A program made the position numbers and the translations under genes. The notes under the pieces are model-generated. The model ran no database searches, was not told the DNA's origin, and saw only the letters and a list, made by a program, of their open reading frames with translations. From NCBI GenBank assembly GCA_026785985.1, contig JAJAYX010000151.1:1-6981 (forward strand): 6,981 nt of DNA, read 5' to 3'. Of this stretch, positions 1 through 6,981 are shown in pieces. The DNA is from Rudanella sp. (GTDB lineage Bacteria; Bacteroidota; Bacteroidia; Cytophagales; Spirosomataceae). How positions within the stretch are numbered: the first letter of the stretch is position 1; each line of letters starts with the position of its first letter.

Positions 1-550
1 CCCGGCTTCGGAGGCCGAGTTTTTAGACATTGCCCCAGAATTTCCCGGAAAATTGGAATATCACAACGGTGAAATTATAGCGATGAGTTTAGCAACCGCC
101 CTTCACGAACTGATAGTTTTTAATATCAGCCGCCTACTGGCCAACTATTTCTTTGACAAAGATTTTCTACCTACCAGTAGCAATGCCGGGTTGCAGATTC
201 TCCGGCCCGATGGAAGCTACTATCAGCCTGATTTGATGGTGACGCAGGGGCAGTGGCTATTCAAAAAAGGCTCCCGTTGCATCATCACTAACCCCTACTT
301 GCTGATTGAGGTACTTTCTAAATCGACAATGAAGTACGACAAAGAAGACAAACTGCCGGCTTACAAAGATGTTCCATCCCTGCAATACGTCGTGTATGTT
401 GGGCAAGACCGCCCTTACGTATCGGTTTATGAGCGAACCAACCAACCCAATACCTGGCTCGTTACCGACTACAAAACCCTCGACAGCACGGCCCGCTTAG
501 GCGATTTGAACCTGCCCTTGAACGAGATTTACCATAAAATTACGTTTTAA
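1..550 (+). CDS. Uma2/DUF820 family putative endonuclease, 5' end cut off by the window edge
   Basis: Uma2 proteins have a PD-(D/E)XK nuclease fold; their cellular role is mostly unknown. The frame is open from base 2 and no stop separates it from the edge, so the true start is outside the window. A TTG at 53 is a possible internal start, but the upstream codons (ending ..EFPGKLEYHNGEII) already match the family's usual N-terminal strand, so I treat the gene as partial, probably missing only a short piece. Counting from that TTG, the family pattern is: an EYHNGEIIAMS opening (2-12), SNAGLQI near 43-49, the acidic YYQPD (D60), LLIEVLSKST with E86, then YDKEDKLPAYK with K100, and QYVVYVGQDRPYVSVYER near 111-128. 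The nuclease residues therefore appear to be present. Its stop overlaps the mazG start by one base (TAATG), so it is probably translated with mazG. Family assignment is fairly sure; nuclease activity is inferred. Confidence 0.85.
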   Translation, partial: PASEAEFLDIAPEFPGKLEYHNGEIIAMSLATALHELIVFNISRLLANYFFDKDFLPTSSNAGLQILRPDGSYYQPDLMVTQGQWLFKKGSRCIITNPYLLIEVLSKSTMKYDKEDKLPAYKDVPSLQYVVYVGQDRPYVSVYERTNQPNTWLVTDYKTLDSTARLGDLNLPLNEIYHKITF

Positions 551-1392
551 TGAGCCAATTTACCAGTCTCCCTCCCCGCCGTCAGGAGCAATTGATGGCG
601 TTTAACCGCCTGCTAACGATTATGGACGAGTTGCGCGAACAGTGCCCCTGGGATCGCAAACAAACCCTCGAAAGCCTGCGCCACCTCACCATCGAAGAAA
701 CCTACGAACTCTCCGACGCTATTCTGGAAAGCAACCTCCCGGAAATAAAAAAAGAACTCGGCGACCTTCAATTACACCTGATTTTCTACGCTAAAATTGC
801 CTCCGAACGCGGCACCGACAACGGGAACGCCGGGTTCGATATGGACGATGTGCTACACGCCATTTCGGAGAAACTCATTAGCCGCCACCCGCACATTTAT
901 GCCAATGCCAGGGGCGAATTGGTGAAAGCCGATACCGAACAACAGGTGAAAGCCAATTGGGAGCAATTAAAGTTGAAAGAAGGCAACAAATCCGTTCTGG
1001 GTGGGGTGCCGGGATCATTGCCTGCGCTGGTGAAAGCTATGCGAATTCAGGAAAAAGCGCGGGGTGCGGGTTTCGATTGGGAAGAGAAACAGCAGGTTTG
1101 GGAGAAAGTTGAAGAGGAAATGCAGGAGTTCAAAAGCGAATTCAACGTTGATAAAGGCGAAGCCATCGACAGTCAGAAGGCCGAAGCTGAACTTGGCGAT
1201 TTGTTATTTTCACTGGTTAATTATGCCCGTTTTATCGACATTAACCCCGAAACAGCCCTCGAACGAACCAACAAAAAGTTCATCAAGCGGTTTCAGTATC
1301 TGGAAGAACGCGCCAAAGCCAACGGGCAGCAACTCCACAACATGACTCTGGCCGAAATGGATGTGTATTGGAACGAAGCCAAACAAGTATGA
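550..1392 (+). CDS. mazG: Nucleoside triphosphate pyrophosphohydrolase MazG
   Basis: MazG hydrolyses nucleoside triphosphates to monophosphates and pyrophosphate. It is regarded as a house-cleaning enzyme for non-canonical NTPs and, in E. coli, is linked to lowering ppGpp. The 280-residue product is slightly longer than the E. coli protein (about 263) and has the two tandem MazG domains. In the N-terminal domain I see CPWD (32-35), EETYE (49-53), ELGD (69-72) and SRHPHIY (111-117). In the C-terminal, catalytically important domain, VEEEMQEF (187-194) and ELGD (214-217) give the EExxE/ExxD metal-binding pattern. The ending NKKFIKRF..., LAEMDVYWNEAK is also typical. The ATG at 550 overlaps the stop of the upstream Uma2 gene, and the TGA overlaps the ATG of the downstream phosphoesterase, so the three genes form a tight operon. 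I see nothing abnormal in the gene. Confidence 0.97.
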   Translation: MSQFTSLPPRRQEQLMAFNRLLTIMDELREQCPWDRKQTLESLRHLTIEETYELSDAILESNLPEIKKELGDLQLHLIFYAKIASERGTDNGNAGFDMDDVLHAISEKLISRHPHIYANARGELVKADTEQQVKANWEQLKLKEGNKSVLGGVPGSLPALVKAMRIQEKARGAGFDWEEKQQVWEKVEEEMQEFKSEFNVDKGEAIDSQKAEAELGDLLFSLVNYARFIDINPETALERTNKKFIKRFQYLEERAKANGQQLHNMTLAEMDVYWNEAKQV

Positions 1393-2117
1393 AAATTGCC
1401 TTTATCACCGATCTCCATATTGCCGCCGAGGGCGAAACCCCACAGGGTGTCGACGTGCGGGCTAATTTCCTGAAAACACTCGATTTTGTGCGGACCATGA
1501 AACCGGCCTGCTTAGTGCTGGGGGGCGACCTCTGCTATGACACCGGTAACCGGGCTGTCTATCAATGGCTTCGGGAACAATTGCTCGACTTGCCCTGCGC
1601 CTGGTTTGTGATTCCGGGCAACCACGACGACTCGGTGATGATGGCCGAAGAATTCAGCCTGACGCACCACCTGCACGGCACCGAACTCTATTTTGCCAGC
1701 CCCCTCGAAGGTTATCCGGCCATTTTCCTTGATTCCTCGAAAGCCCAGTTTTCTCCTGCACAATGGCAGTGGTTAGGCGACGAACTGAAAGCCATCCACC
1801 ACAATGTACTGATATTTTGCCACTACCCGGTGTTGCCCGCCAGCTCAGAATTTATGGATACCAAATATCCGTTCCGCCAAACCGAACAATGGCTCGAACT
1901 CACCAGCAGCCTCCCGTGCCAGATGCACGTCGTCAGCGGTCACTATCATACCGATACGGTGGCCCTTCGGGGCAACACCAGTGTGCTCGTTACGCCTTCG
2001 ACCTATATCCAGCTTGATCCCGGAACACCGGGCATCAGCTTAATAAAAACCCCGCCAGCCGTGCGCGAAATCAACGTCACGCCAAACGGTGTAACAAGTC
2101 GGGTGCATTATGTATGA
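1389..2117 (+). CDS. Calcineurin-like metallophosphoesterase (CpdA/Icc-like)
   Basis: This is a dimetal phosphoesterase of the calcineurin-like superfamily, closest in pattern to class III cyclic nucleotide phosphodiesterases (CpdA/Icc); the substrate cannot be read from the sequence. With the ATG at 1389 the protein has 242 residues and begins MKIAFITDLH, which places the first metal motif DxH at D8/H10, as the family requires. The rest of the metal set is complete: GGD (D47), GNHDD (N78, H79), CHYP (H145) and GHYH (H185, H187). GVDVRANFLKTL (20-31) is a characteristic Icc-like stretch. There is no signal peptide, so it is probably cytoplasmic. A TTG at 1368 would add seven residues ahead of the natural first beta strand; I prefer 1389, which gives a four-base ATGA overlap with mazG. 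The stop lies one base from that of convergent guaB. Confidence 0.87.
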   Translation: MKIAFITDLHIAAEGETPQGVDVRANFLKTLDFVRTMKPACLVLGGDLCYDTGNRAVYQWLREQLLDLPCAWFVIPGNHDDSVMMAEEFSLTHHLHGTELYFASPLEGYPAIFLDSSKAQFSPAQWQWLGDELKAIHHNVLIFCHYPVLPASSEFMDTKYPFRQTEQWLELTSSLPCQMHVVSGHYHTDTVALRGNTSVLVTPSTYIQLDPGTPGISLIKTPPAVREINVTPNGVTSRVHYV

Positions 2118-2118
2118 C

Positions 2119-3619
<1,501 letters not shown>

Positions 3620-3621
3620 GT

Positions 3622-3629
3622 CAAAAGTA
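3622..3629 (-). promoter_or_regulatory. Possible Bacteroidota -7 promoter box for guaB
   Basis: Read on the minus strand this is TACTTTTG, an exact match to the Bacteroidota -7 consensus TAnnTTTG, about 30 bases upstream of the guaB ATG. The nearest TTG that could act as a -33 element (3656-3658) lies 26 bases further upstream, which is longer than usual, so the promoter is only half supported. If used, transcription would begin inside the adjacent inverted repeat and give a very short leader. Confidence 0.35.
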
Positions 3630-3650
3630 CGTAAAAAATCCAGGTTCTGA

Positions 3651-4073
3651 CTACTCAATCCGAATTTGAATGGTCTTACCCCCCGACCCGACCGTTATTT
3701 TGCAGTCGCCAAAGGTGGGGGCCGACATCCGGGGTCTGAAATTATTACTGAATCCGTAGGGTTCTTTGGGAATACCGAATATGCGTTTGTCTAACTCGCC
3801 GTTGGCATTTTTGTCGTGATAAACAGCCACAGCATAGTCGCCCGGCTCCACACTGAAGGCCTTCTGGAACGGACTACTTTTTGCGTCGATGATAGCGGTA
3901 TTTTCCGGATTGCAGTCCGGAAATTTTTTACACCCTTTCATCAATGCAATCCGAACGGTGCCGGTTTTGCTCTGAACGTTCTGAATGGTAATGGTTAAAG
4001 CCGCTTTTTGAGGATCGTCGGAAGGGCCAGCCAGAAAGTGGGCCACAGCCCAAAGGAGCGTTAGGTATAGCAT
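3651..4073 (-). CDS. DUF2141 family secreted protein
   Basis: This is a 140-residue protein of the DUF2141 family, common in Bacteroidota and of unknown biochemical role. The first 15 or so residues (LYLTLLWAVAHFLA after the Met) form a short hydrophobic signal peptide ending in Ala-Gly, so export to the periplasm or beyond is expected. The mature part looks like a small beta-sandwich: LTITIQNVQSKTGTVRIAL (26-44), then GDYAVAVYHDKNANGELD (78-95), and the diagnostic GIPKEPYGFSNN (100-111). HDKNANGELD resembles an EF-hand-type calcium loop (D87, N89, N91, D95), though metal binding is inferred. Cysteines at 48, 54 and 124 could permit one disulfide in an oxidising compartment. The gene precedes guaB and diverges from recJ, with 59 bases between the two ATG codons. 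Whether it is cotranscribed with guaB is uncertain because a promoter-like box lies between them. Confidence 0.87.
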   Translation of the reverse strand: MLYLTLLWAVAHFLAGPSDDPQKAALTITIQNVQSKTGTVRIALMKGCKKFPDCNPENTAIIDAKSSPFQKAFSVEPGDYAVAVYHDKNANGELDKRIFGIPKEPYGFSNNFRPRMSAPTFGDCKITVGSGGKTIQIRIE

Positions 4074-4132
4074 TTAGTACGGTTTTTTGTTAAAACGCTG
4101 TTATCTTGCCAATAAGTACAAAAACACTAAGT
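4074..4132. promoter_or_regulatory. Divergent intergenic region between the DUF2141 gene and recJ
   Basis: This 59-base AT-rich gap must hold the promoters of both divergent units if the recJ ATG at 4133 is correct. It contains T- and A-runs (for example 4083-4088), but I find no convincing TTTG / TAnnTTTG pair at the right spacing on either strand, so no boxes are placed. The regulatory role follows from gene orientation only. Confidence 0.45.
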
Positions 4133-5869
4133 ATGGCTTCCCGCCGATGGATTACCAAACCGTTTCCTGATTCGCCCGATCAACGGTCGGCTACTGAGAG
4201 CCTGACCCGCGAGTTGGGTGTCAGCCCTTTTCTGGCCAGTTTACTCGTACAGCGGGGTATTACCTCGTTTGACGAAGCGCGGTTTTTTTTCCGACCCGAA
4301 ATCAAACACCTGCACGACCCCTTCACCATGCGCGACATGGACCGGGCCATCGAGCGGTTGACAATGGCGATGCTAAGGAACGAAAAAATTCTGGTGTATG
4401 GCGATTACGATGTTGATGGAACCACGTCGGTAACCCTGTTCTACGGGTTTATGAAAACCATTTATCCGCACCTCGACTATTATATTCCCGACCGCTATAA
4501 AGAAGGCTATGGCATCTCTCAAACGGGGGTTCAGTGGGCCGCCGACAACGATTTCACCCTTGTTGTGGCCCTCGACTGCGGTATCAAATCCATTGATCGG
4601 GTTGCCGAAGCAAAAGCCCTGGGAGTCGATTTCATTATTTGCGACCACCACCGTCCGGGCATCGAACTCCCCGATGCAGCCGCCGTGCTCGACCCCAAAC
4701 GGGCCGACTGTCTTTATCCCTATAAAGAATTAACGGGTTGCGGTGTCGGTTTTAAACTGCTTCACGCGCTTTGCCTGTTCAACGATTTGCCCCTCGAACA
4801 GCTTTATCCGTACATGGATCTGGTAATGGTCAGTATTGCGTCGGACATTGTGCCGATCACGGGCGAGAACCGGGTGCTGGCCTATTATGGCCTGAAATGC
4901 CTGAACGCCACGCCCAGCATTGGCCTGAAAGCCTTGATAAAAGTGGCGGGTTTTACGCGGGAGTTAGACATCAACAATGTGGTGTTTGGGCTTGGGCCGC
5001 GCATCAATGCCGCCGGGCGGATTAAACACGCTAAGGAAGCCGTTCGGCTGTTGCTGGCTGATAATGAGGCCGAAGCCGAACAGTTTGCCTTCGATATTAA
5101 CGTTCATAATAAAAATCGCCGGGAGTTCGACACCAGCACTACCGAACAGGCTTTGGCGATGATCGAGGCCGATGAATGGTTAAAAAATGCTAAATCGACA
5201 GTACTCTTTGAGCCATCGTGGCATAAAGGCGTTATAGGGATTGTAGCTTCGCGCTGCATCGAACATTACCACCGCCCAACCATCATTCTGACCCAGTCGA
5301 ACGAGAAAGTGGCCGGGTCGGCACGGTCGGTGCCGGGCTTCGATGTGTATGAAGCCATTGAAGAATGCGCCGACCTCCTCGAACAGTTTGGTGGCCACAC
5401 CTTTGCAGCCGGGCTAACGCTGATGCCGGAGAATATCCCGGCGTTTCGGCAGAAGTTCGAGAGCGTGGTGTCGGGCCGGATTCAGGAGGAGATGCTCACG
5501 CCCATGCTGGAGGTTGATATGCCGCTGGATTTTGACCAGATCGACGCGAAATTTGTCCGGATTCTGAAGCAGATGGGGCCGTTTGGTCCGCATAACCTAC
5601 AGCCGATCTTCCGCACTGACAATGTGTATATGAGTGGCCTGGTAACGAAAATGCAGGAGAAACACATTAAGTTTTGGGTGCAGCAAGGCCAACCCGCGAG
5701 CCGGGTAGCGGGGTATCGGTTGCAGGCTATTGGGTTCGGGATGGCGGCAGAGTGGGCCGACCGGCTTTTTAACGACGAACCTATATCGATTTGCTACCAG
5801 ATTGAAGAAAACCATTACAACGGGCAAATCAGTTTGCAGTTGGTATTAAAAGACATTCGGCGCCAATGA
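4133..5869 (+). CDS. recJ: Single-stranded-DNA-specific 5'-3' exonuclease RecJ
   Basis: RecJ degrades single-stranded DNA from the 5' end in RecF-pathway recombination, mismatch repair and base-excision repair. From the ATG at 4133 the protein has 578 residues, the usual size. The DHH domain has [11 protein letters not shown] (D91, D93, D95), VALDCGIKS (D148), ICDHHRPG (D171, H172, H173), VLDPKRADC (D187) and SIASDIVP (D238), so the metal-binding set is complete. The DHHA1 part shows [21 protein letters not shown] (395-399 for GSARS) and GGHTFAAGL (GGH at 420-422). [12 protein letters not shown] starts the C-terminal OB-fold region. A TTG at 4106 would add nine residues (PISTKTLS..), but [13 protein letters not shown] is the natural family start, so I chose 4133. 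The TGA overlaps the ATG of lptB by four bases, which suggests translational coupling. Confidence 0.97.
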   Translation: MASRRWITKPFPDSPDQRSATESLTRELGVSPFLASLLVQRGITSFDEARFFFRPEIKHLHDPFTMRDMDRAIERLTMAMLRNEKILVYGDYDVDGTTSVTLFYGFMKTIYPHLDYYIPDRYKEGYGISQTGVQWAADNDFTLVVALDCGIKSIDRVAEAKALGVDFIICDHHRPGIELPDAAAVLDPKRADCLYPYKELTGCGVGFKLLHALCLFNDLPLEQLYPYMDLVMVSIASDIVPITGENRVLAYYGLKCLNATPSIGLKALIKVAGFTRELDINNVVFGLGPRINAAGRIKHAKEAVRLLLADNEAEAEQFAFDINVHNKNRREFDTSTTEQALAMIEADEWLKNAKSTVLFEPSWHKGVIGIVASRCIEHYHRPTIILTQSNEKVAGSARSVPGFDVYEAIEECADLLEQFGGHTFAAGLTLMPENIPAFRQKFESVVSGRIQEEMLTPMLEVDMPLDFDQIDAKFVRILKQMGPFGPHNLQPIFRTDNVYMSGLVTKMQEKHIKFWVQQGQPASRVAGYRLQAIGFGMAAEWADRLFNDEPISICYQIEENHYNGQISLQLVLKDIRRQ

Positions 5870-6456
5870 TTCTCAGAACAGAAAATCTAATCAAGAAATA
5901 CGGATCGCGGCTGGTTAACGACAACGTTTCCTATCAGGTGGCTCAGGGCGAAATTGTGGGGCTGCTCGGCCCGAATGGCGCGGGGAAAACCACCTCGTTC
6001 TACATGGCCGTGGGCCTGATCAAGCCCAATAGCGGCAAGGTATTTATCGACGACAAAGACGTTACGAACCTGCCTATGTATAAACGGGCACGGTTAGGTC
6101 TGGGCTATCTGGCGCAGGAAGCCTCCATTTTTCGTGACCTTACCGTTGAAGAAAACGTGCTGGCGGTGCTGCAACTCAGCTCAGTACCTAAAAACGAGCA
6201 GCGGCCAAAAGTAGAGGAATTACTCGAAGAGTTTAGCCTGACACACGTCAGAAAAAGCCTCGGCAAAGTACTGTCGGGGGGGGAACGCCGACGGACTGAG
6301 ATTGCCCGGGCATTGGCCGTAGACCCCAAATTCATTTTGCTCGATGAGCCGTTTGCCGGCGTTGACCCCATTGCCGTTGAGGATATCCAGAGTATTGTGT
6401 CCAGGCTCAAGCACCGCAACATTGGCATTCTGATTACCGACCACAATGTGAACTAA
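5866..6456 (+). CDS. lptB: LPS export ABC transporter ATP-binding protein LptB, truncated by an in-frame TAA
   Basis: LptB is the cytoplasmic ATPase of the LptB2FG transporter, which extracts lipopolysaccharide from the inner membrane for delivery to the cell surface. The 196-residue reading frame has every ABC motif: Walker [10 protein letters not shown] (35-43), Q-loop Q84 in [10 protein letters not shown], the signature LSGGE (136-140), Walker B FILLDEP (156-162, with D160 and E161), D-loop GVD (165-167) and the H-loop H193 in ITDHNV. The LptB-type segment [20 protein letters not shown] is diagnostic. The family usually runs to about 240 residues; here TAA at 6454-6456 stops translation just after the H-loop, while the expected tail follows in frame (next entry). 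The relatives' pattern NVxETLSITDRA suggests the TAA replaces a GAA Glu codon by one G-to-T change. The ATG overlaps the recJ stop. As written, the product lacks the end of the nucleotide-binding domain and is doubtful as a working ATPase. Confidence 0.9.
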   Translation: MILRTENLIKKYGSRLVNDNVSYQVAQGEIVGLLGPNGAGKTTSFYMAVGLIKPNSGKVFIDDKDVTNLPMYKRARLGLGYLAQEASIFRDLTVEENVLAVLQLSSVPKNEQRPKVEELLEEFSLTHVRKSLGKVLSGGERRRTEIARALAVDPKFILLDEPFAGVDPIAVEDIQSIVSRLKHRNIGILITDHNVN

Positions 6457-6597
6457 ACCCTCTCGATCACCGACCGGGCGTACCTATTATTTGAGGGAAA
6501 AATTCTGAAAGAGGGCACCGCCGAAGAACTGGCCAACGATGAGCAGGTTAGACGACTGTACTTGGGTCAGCACTTTGAGTTGAAACGAAAAGTATAG
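6457..6597 (+). pseudogene. lptB: Detached in-frame C-terminal tail of lptB after the premature stop
   Basis: Directly after the TAA, the same frame stays open for 46 codons and ends at TAG (6595-6597). The translation begins TLSITDRAYLLFEGKILKEG and ends VRRLYLGQHFELKRKV, which is exactly what follows the H-loop in LptB, including the terminal YLGxxFEL-type ending. Joined to the upstream part with one residue in place of the stop, the protein would be 243 residues, the normal length. No frameshift or missing segment is seen. There is no plausible independent start, so by itself it is probably not made. Confidence 0.85.
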
Positions 6598-6629
6598 CTT
6601 TTGTTCATGTGTCAAGGTTCTTTTAACAG

Positions 6630-6648
6630 CCAACAACTGTTCTGTTGG
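6630..6648. repeat. Short inverted repeat between lptB and the receptor remnant
   Basis: CCAACA (6630-6635) and TGTTGG (6643-6648) pair perfectly around a seven-base loop, 32 bases after the ancestral lptB stop. It is placed where a terminator could sit, but no T-run follows on the plus strand, so it is a weak candidate at best. The 77-base gap between the lptB tail and the next gene holds nothing else I can identify. Confidence 0.3.
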
Positions 6649-6674
6649 AATTAACCCGTGAAATCTACCTCTCT

Positions 6675-6981
6675 GTGAAAATACCTTTATCTATCCTCTT
6701 GCTCCTCTACGCGGTACAAACCTTTGCCCAGGGTGTACAGGGTCGCGTCATCAACACTGGGGCAGGCCATGCAATATATTGCTCCCTCCTATAATGCCAC
6801 CCGGCAAACTGGTTCCGATGGAGCCGACCATGTGAACCCGGCCTCGCTGCGTGGTCTTGGTTCCGATCAAACGCTGGTGCTGATCAACGGAAAACGGCGG
6901 CATCAATCGGCCCTTGTCAACTTGTTTGGTACACGCGGGCGCGGCAATGCCGGTATCGACCTGTTCGGTTTAGGGAAGTCA
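6675..6981 (+). pseudogene. TonB-dependent outer-membrane receptor, internally deleted and frameshifted, running off the window
   Basis: TonB-dependent receptors import iron complexes, cobalamin or glycans through the outer membrane. From GTG at 6675 the frame gives a clear signal peptide, VKIPLSILLLLYAVQTFAQG, then GVQGRVINT, like the start of a carboxypeptidase-D regulatory-like domain, but it stops at 6792-6794. The plug domain is in the next frame: GQAMQYIAPSYNATRQTG, then SDGADHVNPASLRGLGSDQ, LVLINGKRRHQSALVNLFG and GRGNAGIDL, matching the start of a receptor plug closely. Between signal and plug, intact relatives have most of an N-terminal extension and the TonB-box region; here almost none is left. 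The junction lies at about 6748-6770 and cannot be fixed exactly. After GIDL (about 6961) the expected NAIP-type continuation is replaced by FGLGKS. The plug frame is open to the window edge. A start at ATG 6769 is possible but would lack a signal peptide, so I call it a broken gene; the rest lies outside the window. Confidence 0.8.

Noticed and set aside
1368..1388. TTG start giving a seven-residue longer phosphoesterase
   Set aside because: The ATG at 1389 begins the natural first strand MKIAFITDLH and gives a standard ATGA overlap with mazG.
2016..2036. GATCCCGG-AACA-CCGGGcATC hairpin as a terminator near the phosphoesterase/guaB junction
   Set aside because: It lies inside the phosphoesterase coding sequence (Asp-Pro-Gly-Thr-Pro-Gly) and is not followed by a T-run on either strand.
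4084..4110. TTTG plus TATCTTG as a promoter for recJ
   Set aside because: The spacing of about 12 bases is too short and the second element matches TAnnTTTG poorly.
4106..4132. TTG start giving a nine-residue longer RecJ
   Set aside because: The added residues do not resemble the family N-terminus, and the ATG at 4133 matches it.
6630..6648. Intrinsic terminator after lptB
   Set aside because: Only a six-bp stem without a following T-run; kept as a repeat, not as a terminator.

Overview
The window looks like a chromosomal segment from a member of the Bacteroidota, probably of the Cytophagales/Spirosoma type. The evidence is the gene families present (a DUF2141 exported protein, a TonB-dependent receptor remnant, a Uma2-family nuclease and a RecJ-LptB pair), the lack of strong Shine-Dalgarno sequences, and a TAnnTTTG-like promoter box. 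The assignment comes from protein resemblance alone, without a database search.

Left block, plus strand: the 3' part of a Uma2/DUF820-type nuclease gene enters from the window edge. It overlaps mazG by one base (TAATG). mazG in turn overlaps a calcineurin-like phosphoesterase gene by four bases (ATGA). The three are almost certainly one translationally coupled operon. The phosphoesterase gene ends one base from the stop codon of guaB, which runs in the opposite direction.

Middle block, minus strand: a small secreted DUF2141 protein gene is followed after 57 bases by guaB (IMP dehydrogenase, first step of guanine nucleotide synthesis). The gap holds a promoter-like box and a perfect 9-bp inverted repeat that runs into the guaB start codon.

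Right block, plus strand: recJ (single-strand DNA exonuclease) starts divergently from the DUF2141 gene and overlaps lptB (LPS-export ATPase) by four bases. lptB carries an in-frame TAA just after the H-loop, yet the expected last 46 codons follow intact in the same frame. After a 77-base gap comes a damaged TonB-dependent receptor gene. Its signal peptide and plug segment lie in different frames, with most of the intervening N-terminal part missing. The last 8 or so codons also leave the family pattern.

Most of the window is ordinary housekeeping DNA. The part worth a second look is the last ~530 bases, where two successive genes carry lesions, followed by the palindrome at the guaB start. 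I saw no tRNA, rRNA, CRISPR array, insertion sequence or recognisable new system.
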